A stretch of 22,088 bases of DNA from Synechococcales cyanobacterium PMM_0085. GTDB lineage: Bacteria; Cyanobacteriota; Cyanobacteriia; Elainellales; Elainellaceae. The number at the start of each line of letters is the position of its first letter. The first letter of the stretch is position 1. Both the position numbers and the translations under genes were made by a program. This document shows, piece after piece, positions 6,742-14,276 of the stretch. The DNA is taken from the NCBI GenBank assembly GCA_949127705.1, contig CASBQJ010000030.1, positions 1-22,088 on the forward strand, in the 5' to 3' direction. The notes under the pieces are model-generated. The model saw only the letters and a program-made list of their open reading frames with translations, was not told the DNA's origin and searched no databases.

Positions 6742-8610
6742 ATGCGATCGCTTCATCCTCTTTTCGCTGTTAGTATTGGGGTTACTGTGGCCCTGAATGG
6801 TATGGGTACTGCCAGTGCACAGTCTGCTGCTGCCAAGGCCGTGCAAGTTACAGCCGATGAGGGCAGCCTCTCCAGCGCTGACTCTACGCCTGAAGCCCAT
6901 AAGTTTGAAACTGCTCAGCTCGAAGCAATAGTTGACCCCGTAGCCCCTCCCGAGCGGTTGACGACCTCATTGGCCTTACCAGCAATGGAGCGATCGCCCC
7001 AGAGGACAGCCAAAAACCCGGTGGCAGCAACTCCGGTGGCAGCAACTCCGGTGGCAGCCACCCAGCCAGATCAGCAGCCCAGCGCTACATCAGAAGCAAC
7101 CACTGGAGCAGCTACTGTCATTGCCCAAGCTGAGCCGCTGCCAACCGCTGCACCCGAGCCAACGCCGACTCTTGAGGCGGCTCCAGTCCCCGACGCTACT
7201 CTAGAGCAACCGACTCTATCTCCCTCAACCAACTTCCCCGAAGAGTTGGAGCCAGATCCTAACCCGCTACTATTTCCCACTACGCCAGACGAAGTGCGGA
7301 TTCGGCAGACCCAGCCGATTACGCTACAGCAAGCAGTAGATTTGGCTCGCCGCAATAACCGGGAGCTGTATTCAGCCGAGCTAGAACTAGAGCGAAATGG
7401 TGCCCTGTTGAGAGAAGCGCAAGCCGCTAATCTGCCTACTGTGACGGCGCAAAGCAGTCTGAATGTGCAAGAAAATCCCAATGGGGGCACAGATACCAAT
7501 CCGTTTGATGGGGCGACCCGGATCGAAGACAACGTAACGACTACCCTGGGAGCCTTGCTGCAGGTTAATTATGACGTTTTTACGTCTGGGCAGCGGTCTT
7601 CCACCATTCGTGCCCGAGAAGAGCAAATCCGCTTGCAGCAGCTTCAAGTAGAAGTGTTGGCCGAGCAGCTCCGGCTAGATGTCAGTAACAACTACTACGA
7701 CATGCAGCAGTCGGACTCGGACGTGAGAATTGCGATAGATACAGTAGAGCAGTCACAGCAGAGCTTAAAAGACGCAGTTGCCTTAGAGCAGGCGGGCGTC
7801 GGCACTCGATTTGATGTGCTTCAGGCACAGGTGCAGCTAGCTAATGATCAACAAACGTTGAGGCAGGCGCTCAGCCAGCAGCAGATTGATCGGCGGCAGC
7901 TGGCGCAGCGGCTGGGGCTAGCGCAGTCCGCTGATGTGTCAGCGGCGGATCTGGTGGCGGTAGAGCCAGACTGGCCGTTGACCTTAGAAGATAGCATTAT
8001 CTTGGCTTATAAGAGTCGAGCTGAAATGGAACAACAGCTGGTGCAGCGCGACATTGCTGAGCTCCAGCGGCGAGCCGCACTGGCAGCGTTGGGGCCTCAG
8101 GTTTCGCTATTTGCGCAGTACAGTGTTTCCAACCCCACTAATGACGGGGATCCTGACTTTAATGATATTTATCAGGTTGGGGCACAGGTTGATTTGGCTC
8201 TGTTTGAGGGGGGAGCGGCTCGGGCACGGGCACGCCAGCAAGAAATTAGCGGGGCGATCGCCGAGAACGATTTTGCCAATGCTCGCAACACTGTTCGCTT
8301 TGAAGTTGAGCAGGCATTTTTGTCGCTCCAGGCCAATCAGGCCAATATTGGTACAGCTGAAATTGGCTTAGAGCAGGCGGTCGAGGCTTTGCGACTAGCA
8401 CGTTTACGCTTCCAGGCGGGGGTCGGCACCCAAACTGACGTCCTAGATTCTCAGACAGACTTAACCCAAGCTCAAGGGAACCAAGTGCGCGCAATTCTGG
8501 GCTACAACCGCTCGTTGGTTACCCTTCAACGTGCCATCAGCAACCTGCCCGACAATGTGCTATCAGACCTGCCCGATGGGGTGGGCGATCGCATCCAAGG
8601 GAACCCGTAA
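6742..8610 (+). CDS. TolC-family outer membrane efflux/secretion channel
   Basis: A 622-residue exported protein. ATG 6742-6744 gives a signal peptide of about 26 residues (hydrophobic core FAVSIGVTVAL, cleavage after TASA); the in-frame TTG at 6661 would bury that signal behind 27 residues, so I prefer the ATG. Residues 27-190 are a Pro/Ala/Thr-rich extension containing PVAAT three times. From about residue 193 come the two outer-membrane-efflux-protein repeats: the first starts at ITLQQAVDLARRNNRELYSA, the second near LTLEDSIILAYKSRAEM; both end in the long helical pattern typical of TolC (GVGTRFDVLQAQVQLA, GVGTQTDVLDSQTDLTQAQ). Trimers form the exit duct of tripartite pumps and type I secretion. 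No membrane fusion protein or ABC partner lies next to it, so the substrate cannot be inferred. HgdD of Anabaena is a comparable cyanobacterial TolC. Confidence 0.92.
   Translation: MRSLHPLFAVSIGVTVALNGMGTASAQSAAAKAVQVTADEGSLSSADSTPEAHKFETAQLEAIVDPVAPPERLTTSLALPAMERSPQRTAKNPVAATPVAATPVAATQPDQQPSATSEATTGAATVIAQAEPLPTAAPEPTPTLEAAPVPDATLEQPTLSPSTNFPEELEPDPNPLLFPTTPDEVRIRQTQPITLQQAVDLARRNNRELYSAELELERNGALLREAQAANLPTVTAQSSLNVQENPNGGTDTNPFDGATRIEDNVTTTLGALLQVNYDVFTSGQRSSTIRAREEQIRLQQLQVEVLAEQLRLDVSNNYYDMQQSDSDVRIAIDTVEQSQQSLKDAVALEQAGVGTRFDVLQAQVQLANDQQTLRQALSQQQIDRRQLAQRLGLAQSADVSAADLVAVEPDWPLTLEDSIILAYKSRAEMEQQLVQRDIAELQRRAALAALGPQVSLFAQYSVSNPTNDGDPDFNDIYQVGAQVDLALFEGGAARARARQQEISGAIAENDFANARNTVRFEVEQAFLSLQANQANIGTAEIGLEQAVEALRLARLRFQAGVGTQTDVLDSQTDLTQAQGNQVRAILGYNRSLVTLQRAISNLPDNVLSDLPDGVGDRIQGNP
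7018..7062. repeat. Three 15-bp tandem repeats in the TolC N-terminal linker
   Basis: CCGGTGGCAGCAACT occurs twice exactly and a third time with two changes, in frame, encoding PVAAT three times (residues 93-107) in the low-complexity region after the signal peptide. Confidence 0.9.
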
Positions 8611-8634
8611 TCTATCTTGGCTTCTTGGCTTTGG

Positions 8635-8985
8635 CTATTCCTCCATAGCCATGTCGGCGGCGCACAGCAAATCGATCGCTTGATCAGCATCCATCAGGCG
8701 CTTGAGGACTACCTGTCCGATGGTAGTAATGTTAGCCGCCTGAGCGGTCTGAGCCGCCTGAACGGATGGTTTTACCTCCACCATCAACACCGCATCTTCA
8801 ACCCGATAGAGCCACAGTTTCTCATCTCGCTCTAAAATTGCCAGATGCATCCGGACAATATCTGGCTTTCGCCGCCAGGACAGCTCATCCCAAAGCCCGC
8901 CAAACTCCCAGACCCGACCGACTACCCACCCATCTGACAGAAAAAAATACTTCACAAGATTTACTTCAATTCGAATCCGACTCAT
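8635..8985 (-). CDS. Conserved-looking hypothetical protein, 116 aa
   Basis: Function not recognised. The N-terminal 75 residues look genuinely coding: alternating hydrophobic and charged residues predict a beta-rich domain with many aromatics (RIRIEVNLVKYFFLSDGW, VVGRVWEFGGLWDELSW, EKLWLYRVEDAVLMVEVKP). The C-terminal part is Ala-rich and helical (AAQTAQAANITTIGQVVLK, DADQAIDLLCAADMAMEE). No signal peptide or membrane segment. ATG 8983-8985 is chosen; a TTG one codon earlier is possible. Spacing to AGGA (9002-9005) is long at 16 nt, so the start is uncertain. It faces the TolC-family gene end to end with a 24-bp gap and has its own upstream region; it is not in an obvious operon. Confidence 0.72.
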   Translation of the reverse strand: MSRIRIEVNLVKYFFLSDGWVVGRVWEFGGLWDELSWRRKPDIVRMHLAILERDEKLWLYRVEDAVLMVEVKPSVQAAQTAQAANITTIGQVVLKRLMDADQAIDLLCAADMAMEE

Positions 8986-9058
8986 CAACGCTGGTTCATG
9001 ATCCTAAGAATATTAGGTCGTGTTTCAAATTGGTTGTCGATTTTTGAGCTAGTTTCCC

Positions 9059-9085
9059 AAAAAGGCACGTTGAGCGTGCCTTTTT
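9059..9085. terminator. Bidirectional intrinsic terminator downstream of galE
   Basis: AAAAAGGCACG (9059-9069), loop TTGAG and CGTGCCTTTTT (9075-9085) form a perfect GC-rich hairpin flanked by A and T runs, so it can work on both strands. It lies 44 nt beyond the galE stop codon (minus strand) and insulates galE from the hypothetical gene, which starts on the same strand at 8985. Confidence 0.92.
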
Positions 9086-9129
9086 GCGGTTCAAACAATT
9101 TGAAGCGGGTTGAGGCCGTCACGCCTAGC

Positions 9130-10161
9130 CTAGGGCTGGATTAATCCCGAGGCATGACGGGTCTGATGCCAGTTCCAGGCGTGGGTCAAGATTTGGTGTA
9201 AATCAGAATATTTGGGATTCCACCCCAGTACAGCTCTGGCTCTCTCGCCGCTACCCACCAAGCTAGGGGGGTCGCCCGGACGGCGATCGCACTCTAGCAC
9301 CTTAATCTCACGCTGCGTAATTTGCCGAGCGGCATCAATGACTTGCTTAACCGAAAACCCATTGCCATTACCCAAATTGAAGGTGGCACTTTTGCCACCC
9401 CGCAGCAGATGCTCTAATCCCAGCACATGCGCCGCTGCCAAATCAGTGACATGGATATAATCGCGAATGCAGGTGCCGTCAGGAGTAGGGTAATCAGTCC
9501 CAAAGACTTTAATGCAATCTCTCATGCCCATGGCGGTTTGCAGCACCAAGGGGATCAGATGCGTTTCAGGATTGTGATCTTCACCTAGTCGCCCCTCAGG
9601 GTCTGCCCCAGCAGCGTTGAAATACCGGAAACAAACCGATTGCAGACCATAGGCCAGATCAAAATCTGCCAGAATCCGCTCTACCATTAATTTGGTAGCG
9701 CCGTAAGGGTTAATCGGGTGCTGAGGATGATTTTCTGGAATCGGAACTGTCTCAGGGATGCCGTAAGTAGCACAGGTTGAAGAGAATACAAATTTGTTGA
9801 GATTAGCCGCCTGCATCGCTTCGAGCAGAGTGAGGGTGCCAATCACATTATTACGGTAGTACTTGGCTGGATCGCTCACCGATTCACCCACGTAGGCATA
9901 GGCGGCAAAATGCATGACGGCGGCAATTTCTCGGCTGGCAAACAGTTGGTCTAGCAAGCTGCGATCGCTGGTGTCTCCGACAATTAGCTCTGTTTTGAGC
10001 ACCTCTTGAACCAGCTCTCGGTGACCGTAGACTAGATTGTCCAACACGATCACTTTATACCCAGCTTGCTGAAGCCCCAACACAGCATGAGAGCCAATAT
10101 ACCCTGCGCCTCCGGTGACCAAGATGGTTGACGGTTCTTGCAACACTGGTTCTTGCAACAC
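9130..10161 (-). CDS. galE: UDP-glucose 4-epimerase GalE
   Basis: GalE interconverts UDP-glucose and UDP-galactose through an NAD-bound 4-keto intermediate, supplying galactose for polysaccharides, lipopolysaccharide and galactolipid pathways. The 343 residues match the family. An extended-SDR NAD site TGGAGYIGSH (residues 16-25), the FSSTCATYG segment with T129 at the catalytic Ser/Thr position, and the YGATK pair (Y153, K157) are all present, as are HFAAYAYVGESV and DYPTPDGTCIRDYIHV. The start is GTG 10159-10161, set by AGGAG at 10170-10174, 8 nt away. The first ten residues are a duplicated LQEP-containing pentapeptide, encoded by a 15-nt repeat that includes a second GTG. It ends before a clear terminator. 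The gene is separated by 232 bp from hflX upstream on the same strand, so it probably has its own promoter. Confidence 0.96.
   Translation of the reverse strand: MLQEPVLQEPSTILVTGGAGYIGSHAVLGLQQAGYKVIVLDNLVYGHRELVQEVLKTELIVGDTSDRSLLDQLFASREIAAVMHFAAYAYVGESVSDPAKYYRNNVIGTLTLLEAMQAANLNKFVFSSTCATYGIPETVPIPENHPQHPINPYGATKLMVERILADFDLAYGLQSVCFRYFNAAGADPEGRLGEDHNPETHLIPLVLQTAMGMRDCIKVFGTDYPTPDGTCIRDYIHVTDLAAAHVLGLEHLLRGGKSATFNLGNGNGFSVKQVIDAARQITQREIKVLECDRRPGDPPSLVGSGERARAVLGWNPKYSDLHQILTHAWNWHQTRHASGLIQP
10132..10161. repeat. 15-bp tandem duplication covering the galE start codon
   Basis: On the minus strand GTGTTGCAAGAACC plus A or G occurs twice back to back (10161-10147 and 10146-10132). The duplication adds five residues and a second in-frame GTG, but only the first GTG is correctly spaced from AGGAG. 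Confidence 0.88.
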
Positions 10162-10169
10162 TGTTGTAT

Positions 10170-10174
10170 CTCCT
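10170..10174 (-). promoter_or_regulatory. galE ribosome binding site
   Basis: AGGAG on the minus strand, 8 nt before the GTG at 10161. It decides the start between two identical GTG contexts created by a duplication. Confidence 0.8.
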
Positions 10175-10199
10175 GTGCGACGCTTTTATGTAGTCATGT

Positions 10200-10238
10200 G
10201 AGTGATTTCGAGTAGCCGTACTCCTACAGTGATCACTC
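10200..10238. promoter_or_regulatory. Two-tier inverted repeat in the galE leader/upstream region
   Basis: GAGTGAT (10200-10206) pairs with ATCACTC (10232-10238), and inside it GAGTA (10210-10214) pairs with TACTC (10219-10223) around GCCG. It lies 26 nt upstream of the galE Shine-Dalgarno sequence. It may be an RNA fold or an operator; no factor can be named. Confidence 0.4.
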
Positions 10239-10393
10239 CCAATAACAAGTAATACACACCCTAAAGCGACAACCCTCAATAAATCGTATTTTTCTAATAA
10301 AATTGTGATGAAGTTTAATCAGCAGCGGCTGGAAACTAGCTCGGTATGCTGATCAAACCATCAACAGGGATAGCCCAAACAGAAGACAACAAC

Positions 10394-12094
10394 TCACGAA
10401 AGACGATAGCTGACGGCATAGCGCACCAGCTGGAGCAGCCGTTGCCGCAAGGTTTCAAACCCTAAGCGATCGCTAGCTGAAATAAACAGCGCCTGCGGAA
10501 ATTCGGATTGTGCCAACGCGAGGGCATCGCCGTTTACTTGATCAATTTTGTTGAATACCACCAAGGCAGGCCCCGGCGTCACGGGCATTTCAGACAAAAT
10601 AGCCATGACAGCGCGAATCTGGCTTTGCCACGCGGGATGAGACAAATCAACGACGTGAAGCAACGCATCAGCCTCTGTTACCTCTTCTAGGGTGGCTCGA
10701 AAGGCATCCATTAATGAAGGCGGCAAGTCGTGAATAAAGCCAACTGTATCGGTTAAGACAATTTCTAGCGATTGATGGTTAACCGCATCGGTCAGCATCA
10801 GGCGGCGGCTGGTGGGGTCTAAGGTGGCAAACAGCTGATCTGCGGTGTACACCTCTGCATTCGTCAGGGCGTTGAGCAACGTAGACTTGCCAGCGTTGGT
10901 ATACCCCACTACGGCGATCGAGGGCACCTCGTGGTGCTGTCGTCGTTGTCGTAGACGCGATCGGTGCGCCTGCAGCTGGTTCACATCGTTTTGCAGTCGA
11001 GAAATTCGCCGTTGAATCGCTCGTCGATCAGTTTCTAACTTCGTTTCACCGGGACCACGCGTCCCAATCCCACCTCCCAGTCGAGACATGCTGCGGCCGC
11101 GTCCGGCAAGACGAGGCATCATATACTCCAATTGCGCTAGCTCTACTTGAAGCTTCCCGGCTCCAGTCTGGGCTCGTTGGGCAAAAATATCTAAAATCAC
11201 TTCGGTGCGATCTACCACCCGAACGCCAATCTGCATTTCTAGATTACGAACTTGTGCCGGAGACAGATCGCGATCAAACACGACCAAACTGGCTCCTACC
11301 GTTTGAGCCGCCAAGGCAATTTCTTGAACCTTCCCTTCTCCCACAACAGTTTGAGGATGAGGATGGGTTCGCTTCTGGCGCACCACATGCATGACTTCAC
11401 CGCCTGCTGTTTCTACCAACCGCGCCAGTTCTACCAAACTATCTTGAAACGCCTGAGCGGTTAGCCTTCCAGTCAATACACCGACTAGCAGCGCCCGATC
11501 GTGGTCGGCATCGACCTGCTGAGCCACAAATTCACGCTGGAATTCAGTCTCCAGACTTTCGGTCAAGTCCAAAAAGTCTTGCTGAGCAATGATCTCTAAG
11601 CTCATGGCTGGCGAAACTGTCCAGCTAGCCTCGGGATGAGGCACTAGATGCGCTAGAAAAGCCTCCTGCACGTAGCCCGTTGCCCCCCCACCTCGACGCT
11701 CAAACCCGCCGCCCGAAGCAACCAGGAGCACCAGAGCATCTAATCGCTGGAGCGCCATAGCGGTCAAGGTGCCCTCGCTGGGCGGTTCTGATTTCAGTTG
11801 AGTGGCAATGCAGCGAATCCCACTCAAGCGCTCAGCCCCGTAACGCGGTAATTCTAATGGAGGAATCTGAGTTTGCCGCACAGTCCCCACACCAACTCGA
11901 ATCACCTGACCTCGGCGGTTAATATAGGCACATACAGGTTGTCCAATCTCGGTACTCACAGCCGCTAGGCGCTGAGCAAACTCTGGCGTAGTGAGGCGAT
12001 CGCCTGGTAACCGTTGATGGTACAGCCGCTGTAACTGCTTGAGCTGGCTAGACTTTAAGCCCTGTAGATGGCCATAAATAGTTTCGATAGGCAT
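10394..12094 (-). CDS. hflX: GTPase HflX, ribosome-associated
   Basis: HflX is a translation-related GTPase that binds the 50S subunit and splits or rescues stalled 70S ribosomes, chiefly in stress. The 566 residues are longer than E. coli HflX (426) because of an N-terminal region of about 190 residues, a form I associate with cyanobacterial HflX. The HflX N-domain follows (ALLVGVLTGR, QTVVGEGKVQEIALAA, VVFDRDLSPAQVRNLE, EVILDIFAQRAQTGAGKLQV). A Gly-rich linker (RLGGGIGTRGPGETKLETD, about 338-356) and a coiled segment lead to the G domain: G1 GYTNAGKST (397-405), G3 DTVGF (449-453), G4 NKID (515-518), G5 near SAS (539-541). ATG 12092-12094 is preceded by a 17-bp palindrome instead of a normal Shine-Dalgarno sequence. 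It lies 75 nt downstream of the small TPR gene on the same strand. Confidence 0.96.
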   Translation of the reverse strand: MPIETIYGHLQGLKSSQLKQLQRLYHQRLPGDRLTTPEFAQRLAAVSTEIGQPVCAYINRRGQVIRVGVGTVRQTQIPPLELPRYGAERLSGIRCIATQLKSEPPSEGTLTAMALQRLDALVLLVASGGGFERRGGGATGYVQEAFLAHLVPHPEASWTVSPAMSLEIIAQQDFLDLTESLETEFQREFVAQQVDADHDRALLVGVLTGRLTAQAFQDSLVELARLVETAGGEVMHVVRQKRTHPHPQTVVGEGKVQEIALAAQTVGASLVVFDRDLSPAQVRNLEMQIGVRVVDRTEVILDIFAQRAQTGAGKLQVELAQLEYMMPRLAGRGRSMSRLGGGIGTRGPGETKLETDRRAIQRRISRLQNDVNQLQAHRSRLRQRRQHHEVPSIAVVGYTNAGKSTLLNALTNAEVYTADQLFATLDPTSRRLMLTDAVNHQSLEIVLTDTVGFIHDLPPSLMDAFRATLEEVTEADALLHVVDLSHPAWQSQIRAVMAILSEMPVTPGPALVVFNKIDQVNGDALALAQSEFPQALFISASDRLGFETLRQRLLQLVRYAVSYRLS

Positions 12095-12098
12095 TTTA

Positions 12099-12115
12099 GA
12101 TCAAGCAACTTGATC
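12099..12115. promoter_or_regulatory. Perfect 17-bp palindrome just before the hflX start codon
   Basis: GATCAAG-CAA-CTTGATC is a perfect 7-bp inverted repeat with a 3-nt centre, ending 4 nt before the ATG at 12094. It occupies the position of the ribosome binding site, so as RNA it could form a small hairpin there, or as DNA act as an operator. Confidence 0.6.
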
Positions 12116-12169
12116 CTCAACTCAACCTTCTTATTTTACTCCGCTCCAACTGTGCAATGAAACTAACCT

Positions 12170-12559
12170 CTATGACAGCAATCGCTGCCAATTTGGCCGC
12201 CGCTGCTTGCCCAAAGCGCGATCGTAGCTGCCATACGCCTCTCGATAGCGGTGCAGCCGATGCAGGGCCACGCCTCGAAACATCCACGCTTCAGAATTGC
12301 TAGGTTGAATTTCCAGCGCGCGATCGCAGCTTTGTAAAGCCTCAGGGTAGTGCTCTAAATGCAGCGCCATGACTCCCCGAAAAACCCAGGCGGCACAGTG
12401 GTCGGGTTGAAGTTCGAGCACTTTTTTAAAACAGTGCAGGGCTTCTGAATAGCAGCCTCTATTGGCCAATATTTCTCCTTCGATGTACCAAGCACTGCCG
12501 TCGATTGCCGACGCCGTACAAGTGCTGTTAACCGGATGTGAGGCAGAGGGTTGCGGCAT
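12170..12559 (-). CDS. Small TPR-repeat protein
   Basis: A 129-residue protein dominated by three tetratricopeptide repeats: about 36-69 (AWYIEGEILANRGCYSEAL), 70-103 (AWVFRGVMALHLEHYPEAL) and 104-129 (AWMFRGVALHRLHRYREAY), each with the W/G/Y/A-A-L-P spacing of TPRs. TPRs mediate protein binding; no catalytic domain is present and the partner is unknown. ATG 12557-12559 (MPQPSASH) is chosen; the frame extends to a GTG at 12610, but neither has a clear Shine-Dalgarno sequence. It may be transcribed with hflX, 75 nt downstream. The protein ends shortly after the third repeat, so it may be a solenoid of minimal size rather than a truncated gene. Confidence 0.8.
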   Translation of the reverse strand: MPQPSASHPVNSTCTASAIDGSAWYIEGEILANRGCYSEALHCFKKVLELQPDHCAAWVFRGVMALHLEHYPEALQSCDRALEIQPSNSEAWMFRGVALHRLHRYREAYGSYDRALGKQRRPNWQRLLS

Positions 12560-12630
12560 ACGACTAAGAGAATAAATTGCTAAAAGAGCAGGGGATTGCA
12601 CTCGTTGCACAAATCACGGAGGAGAAAATT

Positions 12631-12714
12631 ATGGGACATGAATCAGGCAGCGAGCTGGCGATCGCACTCAGGACATCGAAGGACGCCTACTCTGAATCTG
12701 AACAAATACGTTGA
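12631..12714 (+). CDS. Candidate 27-aa small protein
   Basis: A very strong Shine-Dalgarno sequence, GGAGGAG (12618-12624), stands 6 nt before ATG 12631. The frame encodes 27 residues (MGHESGSELAIALRTSKD... ending SESEQIR) before TGA. The peptide is hydrophilic, with no membrane segment or signal. It is divergent from the TPR gene and lies at the edge of the gene-poor region. A HIP1 site (12658-12665) lies inside it. It could be a real small gene, a leader peptide, the 5' remnant of a lost gene, or chance. I do not recognise it. Confidence 0.35.
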   Translation: MGHESGSELAIALRTSKDAYSESEQIR

Positions 12715-12827
12715 ACGGCTGGCAAGGTGAAGGATCAATCCAGAACTACCAGACTTAATCACTTTTACCACTAAGTTTAAAATTCTATAAACATTAAAAA
12801 CCCTAAATGACCCCATTCAGCGCAGAT

Positions 12828-12994
12828 TTAGAGCCGGCCATCCCCATCGTCTGCAAAATCCCACAGGGCAGACCACGCCTCCGTCACCCCGCAGCCGTGT
12901 CCTCTAAGGGTAAACCACACCTCCAGATCTCTGACAGGCTATCGGCAACTTCTAAAACAGCCTCCAAGGCTTCGATTTCGGAGCAGGGGGGGGA
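12828..12994 (-). pseudogene. Probable frameshifted gene remnant, unrecognised
   Basis: On the minus strand one frame reads SEIEALEAVLEVADSLSEIW and on to LPLEDTAAG, stopping at TGA 12884-12886. The frame starting at 12887 continues in the same style with VTEAWSALWDFADDGDGRL and stops at TAA 12828-12830. The two join smoothly if one G is added to a GGGG run at about 12887-12890, and a run of eight C residues sits just before the readable part. There is no start codon. This looks like about 50 residues of an acidic helical protein whose frame has been lost. I cannot name the family. A sequencing error in the G run is an alternative. Confidence 0.35.
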
Positions 12995-13599
12995 TTAAAT
13001 GTTTATTTGCTTCCAAGAATTTCCATCCAAACTCTGCGGCCAGCCAGAATTTAAATAAAAAAGAAATAAAAAATAAAAAAGTGACCTCTGTCTGGGTAGA
13101 TTCAAGCAATCTTTGGTGATTTGGCGGATGTCAGCCTCGTAAAGTCCCGACTTCCCTCATGGATTTGGCTGATTCTCCTCATACACTTGGCTGATTTAAG
13201 AGCTGTATTTACGCTAAATCTGACCCTGCCAATATCTGTTTTAATTGACTGCATTCACTTGCATTATTCACGGAAATTTCTCCAGATCAAAGCGAAAAAC
13301 CAGGACAATTACTTACTACTTTTCTACGTAATTCTCCCCAAGTAGCTTTTCACATTTTACAAAGGTTGCTATATAAATGTTTTTTATACAATAAAAGACT
13401 ATATATTCATGACGTACTCTGGCGTTGGGATACACTCCCTTACTTGGGGATGAGAAGTGAATGAGCAGAGGAGGCAAGCTTAAGAAACTATCTTTAAACA
13501 AAATAATAAGATTGGTATTTACATAGATCAAAATTCAGTATTTATACAGAGTGTTTTCAAGGTCAACGTCAAATCTTCAAAATCCAAAAAAGCCTGGAA

Positions 13600-13728
13600 G
13601 GTAAGACCCATAGAGGTTGTCACCCCCTTTTACATAAGGGATTAAGACAGCTATATTTTATTTTAGGGAGCTATAAAAGCAACGAAAGGGCTGTTTGTCG
13701 AAGTGGATAGCTTCAAAAATGTCTTACC
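13600..13728. repeat. 129-bp segment bounded by an 8-bp inverted repeat
   Basis: GGTAAGAC (13600-13607) and GTCTTACC (13721-13728) are exact reverse complements. Inside, CCCTT/AAGGG (13625-13640) forms a small hairpin and AGCTAT (13669-13674) can pair with ATAGCT (13707-13712). Two further TAAGAC copies lie at 13643-13648 and 13743-13748. It may be a small mobile-element relic or a structured RNA; inverted repeats of this size also arise by chance in 1.5 kb. Confidence 0.3.
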
Positions 13729-13893
13729 AGAATGATTCGAGATAAGACAAATAGCCGCCTAAAAAGTGCACGTTATACGAAATTTATTTGGTTGATAAAT
13801 ATTAATGGTCGTGCCATATCTGCCAGTAAATTCAACTAATTAGCATCTCTAAATCGATTTCAGAGTAGATCCTGTTGCCGTTAATCAAAGCTT

Positions 13894-13925
13894 TAAGTCT
13901 TCTTGGATCTAAGTCTTCTTGGATT
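13894..13925. repeat. 16-bp tandem direct repeat
   Basis: TAAGTCTTCTTGGATC and TAAGTCTTCTTGGATT are adjacent and differ only in the last base. They lie about 350 nt upstream of the caspase-STAND start. Confidence 0.85.
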
Positions 13926-14276
13926 TAAAGACGATTGCTAAAGTTCGCCCTGTTGTTCTCTATTTTCTTTCGGCTAGAACCCCAAAAAATAATCATCGCC
14001 ATCGCTGCTTGAGAAGTGGTACGTACCGCCATTTTGCTGCTTTTCTGTGGGAAAAATCCTCCACAAAAACTTAGTAGATAGTCTGAGCTAAATGGCTGGT
14101 GTTTTTAAGATTGAGTGCCGTAGTTTGAGTGTAAAAACCAGATCTAACTGGATAGAGGTTTTACCCTGTGCAGCGTCTACCTGTTTCAGGTCTGGGTTCA
14201 TGAGGCACTTCAATGCGGCAAAGAAACGAAATGAATTCATCGGGTTTCCTGAGAGTTTGACAGAGAGAAAAAGCGA

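Larger units (their letters stand above)
12715..14276. other. Gene-poor AT-rich region upstream of the caspase-STAND gene
   Basis: About 1.56 kb without a convincing intact gene. It is visibly AT-rich compared with its neighbours (for example the A-rich run at about 13052-13081) and contains no HIP1 octamer. Open frames of 60-75 codons exist here but lack ribosome binding sites and protein-like composition. It holds a probable frameshifted gene remnant (12828-12994), an inverted-repeat-bounded segment (13600-13728), a 16-bp tandem repeat (13894-13925) and a 10-bp palindrome GGTACGTACC (14018-14027). The promoter of the caspase-STAND gene must be in its right part but is not obvious. It may be a decayed insertion or a long regulatory region. 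Confidence 0.55.

Noticed and set aside
8985..8999. Four-codon upstream ORF (M-N-Q-R) overlapping the start of the hypothetical gene by TGATG
   Set aside because: The AGGA is only 2 nt from its ATG; too short and too weak to support.
10318..10353. ATCAGCA/TGCTGAT inverted repeat after hflX as a terminator
   Set aside because: Loop of 22 nt and no U run follows on the hflX strand; not convincing.
12807..12998. Plus-strand ORF of 63 codons
   Set aside because: No ribosome binding site; its Ser/Lys/Pro-rich composition looks like the shadow of the more protein-like minus-strand remnant.
13121..13345. Plus-strand ORF of 74 codons with hydrophobic stretches
   Set aside because: TTG start, no Shine-Dalgarno sequence, AT-rich composition that makes hydrophobic codons by chance.
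13316..13531. Minus-strand ORF of 71 codons
   Set aside because: No Shine-Dalgarno sequence, low-GC composition, no recognisable motif.
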